DNA from: Candidatus Bathycorpusculum sp.
Lineage (GTDB): Archaea > Thermoproteota > Bathyarchaeia > Bathyarchaeales > Bathycorpusculaceae
Direction: 5' to 3'
Assembly: GCA_009787585.1 (NCBI GenBank)
Contig: WQSY01000001.1
Span: forward strand, 1 to 45,073
Length of the DNA stretch: 45,073 nucleotides
The position numbers and the translations under genes are program-made. Shown one piece after another: positions 17,172 through 25,502 of this stretch. The notes beneath the pieces are model-generated. The model made no database searches. It had not been told where the DNA came from and saw only the letters and a program-made list of their open reading frames with translations. Each line of letters starts with the position of its first letter. Position 1 is the stretch's first letter.

Positions 17172-17840
17172 ATGAAAGTAGTAGCTTCGTGGAGTGGCGG
17201 TAAAGATAGCGCTTATGCGTTACATTTGGCAAAGCAGCAGGGACATAGGATTATTAGTCTTTTTACTATGATGTCAAGTAAGGGGAAGTCAAAATTTCAC
17301 ATGTTACACTCAGAGCTTTTAGAAGCGCAAGCAAAGGCTATAGGTATACCTTTGATTAAAAAACAAACAGATAATGACACCTATGAGCAGGATTTTAAGG
17401 CGGTTCTTGCGGAGTTAAAAACTATGGGTGTGGAGGGTCTGGTTACAGGTGATATTTGTGCAGTTGCAGGGCATGAGGAGGGTTGGTTGGATCGTGTTTG
17501 TAAGGAAATGGAGTTAAAACCAATTAGACCCTTATGGTTGATGAGTGATACAAAACAGATTTATCTCAATTATTTAGAAGTCGGGTTTAGAGCAACAGTT
17601 ATACGTGTTAATCTTTGTAAACTTGGTATAGAATGGCTTGGGCGTGTGCTTGATAGACAATTTTATGAGGACATTCTCAAGCTTGATAACATTGATCCTT
17701 GTGGTGAAGGCGGCGAGTATCATACTGTGGTAACAGATGGGCCATATTTTAAAAAGAAAGTTAAAATTCTAGAAGCAGAGAAACATAATATTGAGGGTAA
17801 CTTTGGTTATTTAGAAGTTAAAGACTTCACGTTAGAATAA
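17172..17840 (+). CDS. dph6: Diphthine-ammonia ligase-like ATP-pyrophosphatase
   Basis: A 222-residue protein of the PP-loop ATPase family (MJ0570-like). The PP-loop S-G-G-K-D-S is at residues 8-13, G-L-V-T-G-D-I near 95, and C-G-E-G-G-E-Y-H-T-x-V-x-D-G-P near 178-192, the last being diagnostic for Dph6/MJ0570 proteins. Dph6 performs the last step of diphthamide formation on translation elongation factor 2. It is the first gene of a plus-strand run with cobT only 19 bases downstream, so it is probably co-transcribed with corrinoid genes. Whether that placement reflects a corrinoid amidation-type role is speculative. Confidence 0.88.
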   Translation: MKVVASWSGGKDSAYALHLAKQQGHRIISLFTMMSSKGKSKFHMLHSELLEAQAKAIGIPLIKKQTDNDTYEQDFKAVLAELKTMGVEGLVTGDICAVAGHEEGWLDRVCKEMELKPIRPLWLMSDTKQIYLNYLEVGFRATVIRVNLCKLGIEWLGRVLDRQFYEDILKLDNIDPCGEGGEYHTVVTDGPYFKKKVKILEAEKHNIEGNFGYLEVKDFTLE

Positions 17841-17859
17841 AAGGAAGAAGGGTAAACGT

Positions 17860-18960
17860 ATGAAAACAAACTTTGATATTATATTAGCTCATAATAAAGT
17901 AAAAGCAGAAGCTTTTCTCTTAGAAATTGAAGATAAAAACCCTCTTTTCATTGCAACCATTGCCACGACAGAAACAGGCAAAATTCCGGGATTATCAGCG
18001 GCAGGTCAAAATCCGGATTTTACAGACTTTACACCGCCTGCAGATGCGGAATTGCTTCTTTTAGGCAAATGTAAATCCATTCAAGGGGTACCTATAACGC
18101 CAGATGGTATTCCAACGCCGGGTTTGATAGCAATGTCAGCATTAAACCTTGCAGATATTCCTGTGGTAATTGTTAATGCTGGGTGTAAAGTTAAACCTCA
18201 AGTGCCCTTTATCGAGCTAGGGGGTAATTCAGGGCGGGACATTCGAAGTGGTAACTCTGTTGATAATGTTGAAGAAGTTATCGAACGCGCTAAAACTGCG
18301 GGACATCAGCTTGCGAAAACCTCTGATTATCTAGTTATAGGCGAGAGTATTCCAGGGGGAACTACGACAGCTCTTGGCTTACTCTCAGCTTTAGGTGTGA
18401 ACGCGACAGGAAAAGTAAGCAGTACTCTGCCCTTAAATCCCCATGACCTCAAAGTAGATGTTGTGCAGACGGGTCTTAAGGCGGCGGGAGAAAAATTTGG
18501 CAGTTTAAATAATAATCCTATAAAGGCGGTTAGTTGCGTGGGTGATCCTATGATGCCGGCGTTAGCAGGGTTAGCTATGGGCGCAGCAAATCAAGTGCCT
18601 GTTCTACTAGCGGGAGGGACTCAGATGACTGCTGTGTTAGCATTAATTAACGCGTTAAATCCTGATGTTCTCTGCAACATTGCCGTTGGCACAACGCGTT
18701 GGGTAACCAATGATACAACATCAGACATTAGGGGCATAATAAATCAATTTTGTGAGGTTCCCATTTTAGCAGCAGATCTAAATTTTGGCAGCTCTAAATT
18801 TCCAGGACTTCAAATATATGAGACAGGTCTTGTAAAAGAAGGTGTAGGTGCAGGTGGAGCTTCAATTGCAGCTATGGCAAAAATGGGTAACGCAGTAAAC
18901 AAAGAGTTACTCCTTAAAGCTATTGAACGTAACTATTCAGTATTAATGTCAATGAAGTGA
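17860..18960 (+). CDS. cobT: Archaeal CobT-like phosphoribosyltransferase
   Basis: A 366-residue protein of the archaeal CobT group (UPF0284). It is glycine-rich, with G-N-S-G-R-D-I-R near 127, E-S-I-P-G-G-T-T-T-A near 167-176, and G-A-G-G-A-S-I-A-A near the C-terminus. The family is assigned to activate the lower-ligand base by transferring phosphoribosyl from nicotinate mononucleotide, providing alpha-ribazole phosphate for the cobamide nucleotide loop. GGAAGAAGG precedes the ATG. The next gene overlaps its stop by four bases (GTGA), so translation of the two is coupled. Confidence 0.9.
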   Translation: MKTNFDIILAHNKVKAEAFLLEIEDKNPLFIATIATTETGKIPGLSAAGQNPDFTDFTPPADAELLLLGKCKSIQGVPITPDGIPTPGLIAMSALNLADIPVVIVNAGCKVKPQVPFIELGGNSGRDIRSGNSVDNVEEVIERAKTAGHQLAKTSDYLVIGESIPGGTTTALGLLSALGVNATGKVSSTLPLNPHDLKVDVVQTGLKAAGEKFGSLNNNPIKAVSCVGDPMMPALAGLAMGAANQVPVLLAGGTQMTAVLALINALNPDVLCNIAVGTTRWVTNDTTSDIRGIINQFCEVPILAADLNFGSSKFPGLQIYETGLVKEGVGAGGASIAAMAKMGNAVNKELLLKAIERNYSVLMSMK

Positions 18961-19724
18961 CAAACTTGGTAATTAGAGAATTTAAAAATCTTTTATCTTT
19001 TCTTACGGTTTTGCCAGTTAAAATGGATAATAACATGTTATCTGACTGTGCGCGGTACATGTTTGCTTTCCCTTTAATTGGCGCGTTTATTGGTCTTATA
19101 GCAGGCGTTTTCGGTTGGGCTATGTATCAAGTTTTACCAGGTATTGTTGTTGGCGGGTTAATTACTGCTGTGCTGTTATGGCTTACGGGTCTGCATCACA
19201 CTGACGGCTTACTTGACTTTGGTGACGGCGTTATGGTTCACGGCACGCCTGAACGTAAAATTGAGGTTATGCATGATCAACTTACAGGCGCAGGAGGCTT
19301 AGCCCTTGGTATTCTAACAATGTTAATAACTGCATTAACGGTTGGGCAAATTGAGTCTAGTATTATCATACCGGCAATTATTGTTGTTGAGGTCTCAGCA
19401 AAATTTTCAATGGTAGTTATGGCGCGGATGGGAAAAGCAACACATCCGGGCATGAACACGTCTTTTCTCTCATTTATGCACGGAACACATGGCACCGCTC
19501 GCCTAATAGGTGGACTGCTAATTTCTTTAGCAATCGCACTGCCTCTGCTATGTTGGACAGGTGTAATAGTTATTTTTGCAGGAGTTTTAACCAGTTTAGT
19601 TATGACATTTATTGCACATAGAAACTTTAACGGTGTAACAGGCGATGTTTTTGGAGCCACAAACGAGCTAGCACGTCTGGTTTCACTTATCGTATTATTG
19701 GCGGTGATTTCCATATGGGTATAA
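18957..19724 (+). CDS. cobS: Cobamide synthase CobS
   Basis: A 255-residue integral membrane enzyme joining adenosylcobinamide-GDP to alpha-ribazole (phosphate). The conserved acidic motif is intact: H-x-D83-G-L-L-D87-F-G-D90-G, followed by E-R-K-I-E-V-M-H-D and G-A-G-G. The C-terminal G-D-V-x-G-A-T-N-E-L is also canonical. About six hydrophobic helices are visible. The start is GTG, overlapping the cobT stop codon. It is the canonical CobS against which the divergent CobS-like protein at 37292-38137 should be compared. Confidence 0.93.
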   Translation: MTNLVIREFKNLLSFLTVLPVKMDNNMLSDCARYMFAFPLIGAFIGLIAGVFGWAMYQVLPGIVVGGLITAVLLWLTGLHHTDGLLDFGDGVMVHGTPERKIEVMHDQLTGAGGLALGILTMLITALTVGQIESSIIIPAIIVVEVSAKFSMVVMARMGKATHPGMNTSFLSFMHGTHGTARLIGGLLISLAIALPLLCWTGVIVIFAGVLTSLVMTFIAHRNFNGVTGDVFGATNELARLVSLIVLLAVISIWV

Positions 19725-20335
19725 CAGCACTAGTTATGGCGGGTGGTAAAGGCTCACGTATGGGGCTATCTACCGAAAAACCAATGATACCCTTCAAAGG
19801 TAAACATTTAATTGATTATATCATAGCAGCAATTAACCAATCAAAACAGGTTACAGCGTTTTACATAGTTACAAGCAGTAACACACCCAATACAGAGCAG
19901 CATTGTAAAAACATGGGCTGGAACATTCTTCACACGGACGCTAAAGGTTATCACGATGACCTCAGGCAGGCAGCACACAAAGCTAATTTGACAGGCCCAA
20001 TTTTGACTATGCCCTCAGATGTACCTGCAATCACAGGCAAATTCCTTGACAAAGTCGTCTGCGAGTTTGAACAATGTAACAAAGACTTTTTAGCAGTCTT
20101 TGTACCAATACAAAAACGCCTCGATTTAGGCTTATCAATATCTAGCACAGACGAGTACAAAGGCGTATGGTATGCAGTATCAGGCATTAACATCATAAAC
20201 GGAAAAAAAATCCACGAAAAAGGCAAAATTGAAACCAGTGCCATTATCACCGAAGAAATCGAAGTACTCCTAAACATCAACACACAAAAAGACATAGAAA
20301 TAGCCAAAAAACTTTTGGATACCACTACTACATAA
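19715..20335 (+). CDS. cobY: GTP:adenosylcobinamide-phosphate guanylyltransferase CobY
   Basis: A 206-residue nucleotidyltransferase of the archaeal CobY type, the non-orthologous replacement for bacterial CobU. The N-terminal nucleotide loop is A-G-G-K-G-S-R-M with E-K-P shortly after, and the metal-site region is M-P-S-D-V-P. It activates adenosylcobinamide phosphate with GTP for CobS. It overlaps cobS by ten bases. A paralogue lies at 36648-37295 on the opposite strand. Confidence 0.9.
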   Translation: MGITALVMAGGKGSRMGLSTEKPMIPFKGKHLIDYIIAAINQSKQVTAFYIVTSSNTPNTEQHCKNMGWNILHTDAKGYHDDLRQAAHKANLTGPILTMPSDVPAITGKFLDKVVCEFEQCNKDFLAVFVPIQKRLDLGLSISSTDEYKGVWYAVSGINIINGKKIHEKGKIETSAIITEEIEVLLNINTQKDIEIAKKLLDTTTT

Positions 20336-20448
20336 TAATCTACCAGGCTCTTCAACAGTTATCAACTCTGGTCATGGCGAATAATTTTTAGAAGTTATCG
20401 ATAGCATTAAATTTTCCAAAATTGTAGCATCTTTGAGGATATTGTTAG

Positions 20449-21462
20449 ATGTTAGCTGTCTTGATAGGGATTTTCGTACTTGTGTTAGCGGTACTTTTAG
20501 ATTTAATTATAGGTGATCCTTCACCGTGGAAGCCGTGGAAACGCATTTACAATTTACACCCCACTGTGTGGTTAGGGCAGTTAACAAAAAAGTTGGAACC
20601 TCATTTCAAAACACGTAACAACAAATTAGAGAAAATTAACGGCATAATTCTTGCTCTAATAATCATCTGCGTAATAACTATTCCAACATATTTTGGGTTG
20701 CGTTATCTTTTCATTTCGCTTACCTACTTTCATATTGTTCTTGGAGCAGTTGTGTATCTAATTGTGGCTGCAGTGCTCTTCAAATTTACAATATGTATAA
20801 AGCTGGAAACAGATGGTGCAGTTGCAGTTGCAAAAGCCCTTGAAATAAATGACGTAGAAGAGGCAAAGAAATATGCTCATTTTAGCCGACGTGACGCCAC
20901 AAATCTTACGGGTCCACAAATTGGTTCTGCTGTTATAGAGTCTATGGTTGAGAATTTAACTGATTTTAAACTTTCGCCCTTTCTTTTTTACGCGTTTTTT
21001 GGTTTGCCAGGTGCAGTAGCTTTTAGGGCTATAAACACTCTTGACGGTATGGTTGGATATAAAGATAAAGAACACATTAACACAGGCTGGTTCTCAGCAA
21101 ACCTTGACAACTTGGTTAACTATATACCCTCACGTTTTACAATGCTACTTATGATTATCTCAGCTGCTATTTTAGGGTATGATTACAAAGCAGCGTGGCA
21201 AATTGCTAAACGAGATCATAAACGTGTTCAAAGCCGGAATCATGGATGGCAAATGGCCGCAATTGCAGGAGCTCTGCATATTCAATTAGAGAAACCTGGA
21301 AGATATACAGTCGGGGATTCAATAGAGGTAATTACACCTGACAAAATTTTAAAATCTTTAAAAGTACGCGACTTATCCATAGTGCTATGCATACTCATGG
21401 TTATACCCATTATAGTGGTAATTGGACTCTATTTACCATTTCTTTGGGGTCTACCTCTGTAG
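20449..21462 (+). CDS. cbiB: Adenosylcobinamide-phosphate synthase CbiB
   Basis: A 337-residue membrane protein of the CbiB/CobD family, which attaches aminopropanol phosphate to adenosylcobyric acid. Typical blocks are L-D-L-I-I-G-D-P near 18-25, H-P-T-V-W-L-G near 37, R-R-D-x-x-x-L near 147, E-S-M-V-E-N near 165, and G-x-V-x-x-R-x-x-N-T-L-D-G-M-V-G-Y near 185-205. GAGGAT lies eight bases before the ATG. It is 113 bases after cobY and probably part of the same transcription unit. The decarboxylase at 28470-29591 could supply its aminopropanol phosphate. Confidence 0.93.
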   Translation: MLAVLIGIFVLVLAVLLDLIIGDPSPWKPWKRIYNLHPTVWLGQLTKKLEPHFKTRNNKLEKINGIILALIIICVITIPTYFGLRYLFISLTYFHIVLGAVVYLIVAAVLFKFTICIKLETDGAVAVAKALEINDVEEAKKYAHFSRRDATNLTGPQIGSAVIESMVENLTDFKLSPFLFYAFFGLPGAVAFRAINTLDGMVGYKDKEHINTGWFSANLDNLVNYIPSRFTMLLMIISAAILGYDYKAAWQIAKRDHKRVQSRNHGWQMAAIAGALHIQLEKPGRYTVGDSIEVITPDKILKSLKVRDLSIVLCILMVIPIIVVIGLYLPFLWGLPL

Positions 21463-21564
21463 CATTTTCATTAAGTTGCAGGTTCTTCAAGTTTAGCAGG
21501 GTTTTTCGAAAGCTTTAAACATTTTGTATTCTGTATTGCACCATACAGAGGCAAGGAAGAACAA

Positions 21565-22950
21565 ATGGGGCTTAACGTAACACTTGTAAATCCACCTTAT
21601 CGAACTCGACCTCACCAGCATCCGCCCTTTCCACCGTTAGGTATAGGGTATTTAGCTGCGGTGCTAGAAAAAAACAATTTCAAAGTTGAGGTCATAGACT
21701 GTCAAGCATCGCGGTACACCTATGAGGATTACCAGCGTGAAATAACTAAACGGAAGCCTGATATTGTTGGTGTAACAGCTCCTACGAGACTATACAATTC
21801 TGCTAAAGAAATTCTCAAAATCAGCAAAGAAACCCATCCTGATACAGTAACTCTGCTTGGCGGGGCACATGCAACGTTTTGGAATGAGAAAGCCCTTCAA
21901 GAATGCCCCCAACTTGATGTTGTAGTACGCAAGGAAGGAGAATATACACTTTTAGAGCTTGTACAACGCTTAGAAGCAGGCAGAGACATAAACGATGTAG
22001 CGGGAACCACACAGAGAAAAAATGATAATTTCATTTTTAACGTTGACCGGCCATATATTGAAAATCTCGATGAATTACCATTCCCTGCAAGACACCTCTG
22101 GGATCTTGAGACTATAAGAAAACAAGAAGACATGTTTTATCTAATCACAACACGTGGATGCACTGCCTGGTGCAACTTTTGTGCAGCGGTACGCATGTTT
22201 GGACGAAAATACCGCATGCGAAGCATACAAAACGTTGTTGACGAATTAGAATTTTTATACAAAACATACAATGCAGAAAACTTTACTTTCTGTGATGATG
22301 CCTTCACAGTAGATATGAAAAGAACCGAAGAGTTATGTGAAGAAATCAAAAAACGTGACTTAAAAATTAAATGGAACATGGGCACTCGCGTAGACAGAGT
22401 AAGTAGAGAGCTATTAACTAAAATGAAAGACGCGGGTTGCGTTTCAATGTGGTGTGGTCTTGAATCAGGCACTCAAGAAGTACTCAACGATATGCATAAA
22501 GGTATTTCAACAGACCAAACAAGAAAGGCATTAAAATGGGTCAGAGAGCTAAACCTAAAACCGACACCCAACGTACTGCTGGGTTATCCGGGTGAAACCA
22601 TAGAGTCAGCTTTGAAATCAATAAAGTTCGCCGAAGAAGTAAGCCCCGACGAAATAGCTTACTACAACATAGCCACTCCTTATCCAGGCACACCAATGTA
22701 TGAGGAAGTAATGAAAAACGGGTGGATACGAAACACCAACTTTGACGACTATGATGCCACACAGCCAATATTTGAAACCCCACAACTTAGTATGCAAGAT
22801 TTGCAAGCACTCTATGATTATGCATTTAAGAGCTTTTACACACGTCCGGGCTATGTATTACGTATGTGGCGTAAAGGATTCAACACAGGCTACGCAGCAA
22901 CAAAAAAATATTTCTATTTTAAACGTCAAAAAACCACTATCAAAAAATAA
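21565..22950 (+). CDS. B12-binding-domain radical SAM protein (5)
   Basis: A 461-residue class B radical SAM enzyme, 102 bases downstream of cbiB on the same strand and with its own AAGGAAG site before the ATG. The B12-binding-type domain covers about 3-130 with D45-C-Q-A in place of D-x-H-x. The cluster is at C199, C203 and C206 (CTAWCNFC), then R-M-F-G-R-K-Y-R-M-R-S. The C-terminal part has I-A-T-P-Y-P-G-T-P-M-Y-E-E, P-I-F-E-T-P and M-W-R-K-G. It is clearly the closest paralogue of 3559-5010, with long blocks identical or nearly so. Its place at the end of the corrinoid operon is direct contextual support that it uses a cobamide. Substrate unknown. Confidence 0.92.
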   Translation: MGLNVTLVNPPYRTRPHQHPPFPPLGIGYLAAVLEKNNFKVEVIDCQASRYTYEDYQREITKRKPDIVGVTAPTRLYNSAKEILKISKETHPDTVTLLGGAHATFWNEKALQECPQLDVVVRKEGEYTLLELVQRLEAGRDINDVAGTTQRKNDNFIFNVDRPYIENLDELPFPARHLWDLETIRKQEDMFYLITTRGCTAWCNFCAAVRMFGRKYRMRSIQNVVDELEFLYKTYNAENFTFCDDAFTVDMKRTEELCEEIKKRDLKIKWNMGTRVDRVSRELLTKMKDAGCVSMWCGLESGTQEVLNDMHKGISTDQTRKALKWVRELNLKPTPNVLLGYPGETIESALKSIKFAEEVSPDEIAYYNIATPYPGTPMYEEVMKNGWIRNTNFDDYDATQPIFETPQLSMQDLQALYDYAFKSFYTRPGYVLRMWRKGFNTGYAATKKYFYFKRQKTTIKK

Positions 22951-23017
22951 TTTTAACCCTAATTTCTCCTGATGAAAAAGAAATAGTTTTAAAAACAAAA
23001 AAAGAAAGAGGTGGGGT

Positions 23018-23701
23018 TTAATACTGCTTTCTTGCGGATAAACCATACCAAGACATGACTTTTGCAAGTATTGGCACAATTATACCTAGGGCAATGCTTG
23101 GCAAGAATGATATAAAGACTGCATAGCCTAATGGTCCAGCCCACAGGTCTATAGACATCTGCCTTGAGGGTGATAGTGCGTATTGGTTGTTCATGAATAA
23201 CTGTATTATTGTAGTTGTCAGTGATGCAACTAAGCCTGCTCCGAGCATACGTTTAAAGTTTGTTGATCCGCCATTTAATGCACCTGCCATGTAACCAATG
23301 ATTACTGCATTGACTAAGTAGAACAGCATTGCCATGTCGCCGAAGAAATTGTAAGTAAGATCAGGATTTGAGTAACGTATAGCATATGATAGATAGGAGC
23401 CAGTAGAGGTGCCTGCAACTGCTAGATAGTACATTCCGCCCATGATAAAGCCTGCTGCGCCGCCTGCCCATTTGTTCCATGTAAGACCAAGAATCAATGG
23501 TATGCCCAAGATAATCATTTGAGCAAAACCTTGCGTTAGAATTACTGCAACTGTTGTTCCAAGTCCAGTGGAATTGCCAAATACATGGTATTCACCGTTT
23601 GGGTTAACGTAGACTGCAAGTACGAAGATTAGTAGCACTAGAATCATTGGTATAACAAAGCCGTAGAGAATATCCGATATTTTAAATCTTTCAGGTTCCA
23701 A
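23018..23701 (-). CDS. Six-helix integral membrane protein of unknown function
   Basis: A 227-residue protein with about six hydrophobic segments (roughly residues 10-32, 45-72, 78-98, 118-140, 150-168 and 182-215). Small-residue helix motifs (G-G-A-A-G-F-I-M-G-G, G-Y-M-A-G-A-L) suggest tight helix packing. Length and layout would suit a small transporter subunit such as an ECF-type substrate-binding component, but no diagnostic motif confirms this. It is convergent with the radical SAM gene before it and stands between the corrinoid run and an amidohydrolase. Family not recognised. Confidence 0.75.
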   Translation of the reverse strand: MEPERFKISDILYGFVIPMILVLLIFVLAVYVNPNGEYHVFGNSTGLGTTVAVILTQGFAQMIILGIPLILGLTWNKWAGGAAGFIMGGMYYLAVAGTSTGSYLSYAIRYSNPDLTYNFFGDMAMLFYLVNAVIIGYMAGALNGGSTNFKRMLGAGLVASLTTTIIQLFMNNQYALSPSRQMSIDLWAGPLGYAVFISFLPSIALGIIVPILAKVMSWYGLSARKQY

Positions 23702-23828
23702 AGTTTTTCACTTTTTTTAAGCTTACTTTTAAGAACTAGTACGTTTAGGCACATTAATAAAGATAATCCTTTTGTTATAGTGAGAACGGGAAATTAACAT
23801 AAAAAAGCAGGCTTCAAACAGATATTGT

Positions 23829-25379
23829 CTACTTTTTAGAACAGTAAACAACACCATTTAGAACAGTAAAACACACGAAAATACCATTTGTTTTATCATC
23901 TGTTATAGATTCTGGATTGTCGGATAGAACAACAAAATCGGCAAGTTTGCCCTGCTCAATAGAGCCTTTATCAACAATGTCTAAAAAAGTTGTTTGCGCC
24001 GCAGATGTAGTGTACATTTGTAAAGCTTCAAAAACAGACACTTTTTGTACGCTCTCGCGTTTAACTGCTGCCTCAACTCCAAATAGTGGATTAAGAGGTT
24101 CCATGGGGCAATCAGATCCTGCAGAAACTAGAATACCATAATTAAGCATCTCTTTTATAGGAAACAACCAGCGTACTCGTTTTTTACCTAAACGTTTTTC
24201 AGCTGCCCAAACAGAGAATTCGGAAGCAATCACGCAGGGTTGAACGGACACAGAGAGATCTAACTCTTTAATGCAATGCATTAACTGAGGAGTTAGAACA
24301 GCTGCTTGTTCTATGCGGGGGCGGGGAATTGCAGGGTTTCTATCGATATGTCTTGTTATGTTTATGGCTTCTTGGATGGCTGTATCGCCAACAGCGTGAA
24401 TAACAAGTTGTAAACCAGAATTTTGAATTTTATTTGCAAGTGTAATCATTTCTTTTTGCTGGAAAAACAATTTTCTTTGATTGCCAGAGCTGTCACTGTA
24501 TGGTTCAGACAGTGCAGCTGTTCTATCCGCTAAGTAGCCATCTATGAAAAGTATGCAGCCGCCTAATTTAAAAAAACTATTTTCAAATGGTTTTAATTTT
24601 TGTAGTGCTAAATCAAGTAAATTCATTGGCACAATCAAGTAGACTCTTAGAGGTAAAGAGTCCGTTTCGACTAGTTTTTGAATAATTAATAGTTCTACTT
24701 CGGAGAGTACAATCCAGTGAACACTTGTTATGCCTAAATGAACAAAATTTTCCAAAGCTAACTTGGTGGTTTTGTAGAGTTCTTGCTGAGTAGGTTCGGG
24801 GATAATATTCCAAACAAAATTGGTAGCACTATCGCGTAGAATCCCTGTTGGTTCACCTAAAGGGTCTCTTTCTATACCTAAATTGTTTTGCTGATGTATA
24901 TTAGCAAGCTCAATGGCTTTACTGTTGACAACACAGACCTGTCCTGTCTGGCAGTAAAGCACTACGGGATTATTAGGAGCTGATATATCCAAGTCATGTC
25001 GCCAGGGCAGCTGCTTCTCTAAAAGTCCTTCAGGATTTAAAGCTCTACCTAAAACCCATTGGTCCTCACTAACATGTTTTACACGCTCAGATAGCAGAGT
25101 TTGAATGTCTTTAATTGAAAAAACTTTTTGGAGATCAAGCCAAGTTAACATTTTGGCATAATCAACAACATGAGCATGAGTATCAATAAACCCAGGCAGA
25201 ACAGTTTTACCTTCAAGATAAATAACATGTGTTTTCTTGCCAATATGCGGTTTAACCTCTTTATTACTGCCAACGCAAGAAAGTCTATTACCTCTAACAG
25301 CTATAGCCTGTGCTAAGGGCATTTTAGAATTCATTGTTATGATATTTCCATCGAGTAAAACCAAATCGGCAGGGGTCAC
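23829..25379 (-). CDS. Metal-dependent amidohydrolase, YtcJ-like
   Basis: A 516-residue amidohydrolase of the family-3/YtcJ type. The N-terminal D-G-N-I-I-T-M and G-x-T-V-L-P-G-F-I-D-T-H68-A-H70 give the first metal ligands. V-I-H-A-V-G-D-x-A near 320 and S-A-G-S-D-C-P-M near 423 supply further conserved positions. The C-terminal G-K-L-A-D-F-V-V-L-S-D-N-P closes the composite beta domain. The family hydrolyses amide-like bonds of varied small molecules; the substrate is unknown. It is divergent from the SPASM radical SAM gene with 123 bases between their starts. Confidence 0.9.
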   Translation of the reverse strand: MTPADLVLLDGNIITMNSKMPLAQAIAVRGNRLSCVGSNKEVKPHIGKKTHVIYLEGKTVLPGFIDTHAHVVDYAKMLTWLDLQKVFSIKDIQTLLSERVKHVSEDQWVLGRALNPEGLLEKQLPWRHDLDISAPNNPVVLYCQTGQVCVVNSKAIELANIHQQNNLGIERDPLGEPTGILRDSATNFVWNIIPEPTQQELYKTTKLALENFVHLGITSVHWIVLSEVELLIIQKLVETDSLPLRVYLIVPMNLLDLALQKLKPFENSFFKLGGCILFIDGYLADRTAALSEPYSDSSGNQRKLFFQQKEMITLANKIQNSGLQLVIHAVGDTAIQEAINITRHIDRNPAIPRPRIEQAAVLTPQLMHCIKELDLSVSVQPCVIASEFSVWAAEKRLGKKRVRWLFPIKEMLNYGILVSAGSDCPMEPLNPLFGVEAAVKRESVQKVSVFEALQMYTTSAAQTTFLDIVDKGSIEQGKLADFVVLSDNPESITDDKTNGIFVCFTVLNGVVYCSKK

Positions 25380-25502
25380 ATGTTTGTCTCCAAAACTAGT
25401 TAATAATTATTTATTGCTTATCAACTTAACTTTTTCCAAAAACTGTTTTACCGCAAAAACTTTTTTAAGAACAGACTTCTAGGTAGAATAGAGTATACAA
25501 GG

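Noticed and set aside
25380-25502. Peptide precursor for the SPASM enzyme
   Set aside because: The 123-base divergent spacer has no short open frame with a ribosome-binding site and Cys-rich or repeat core.
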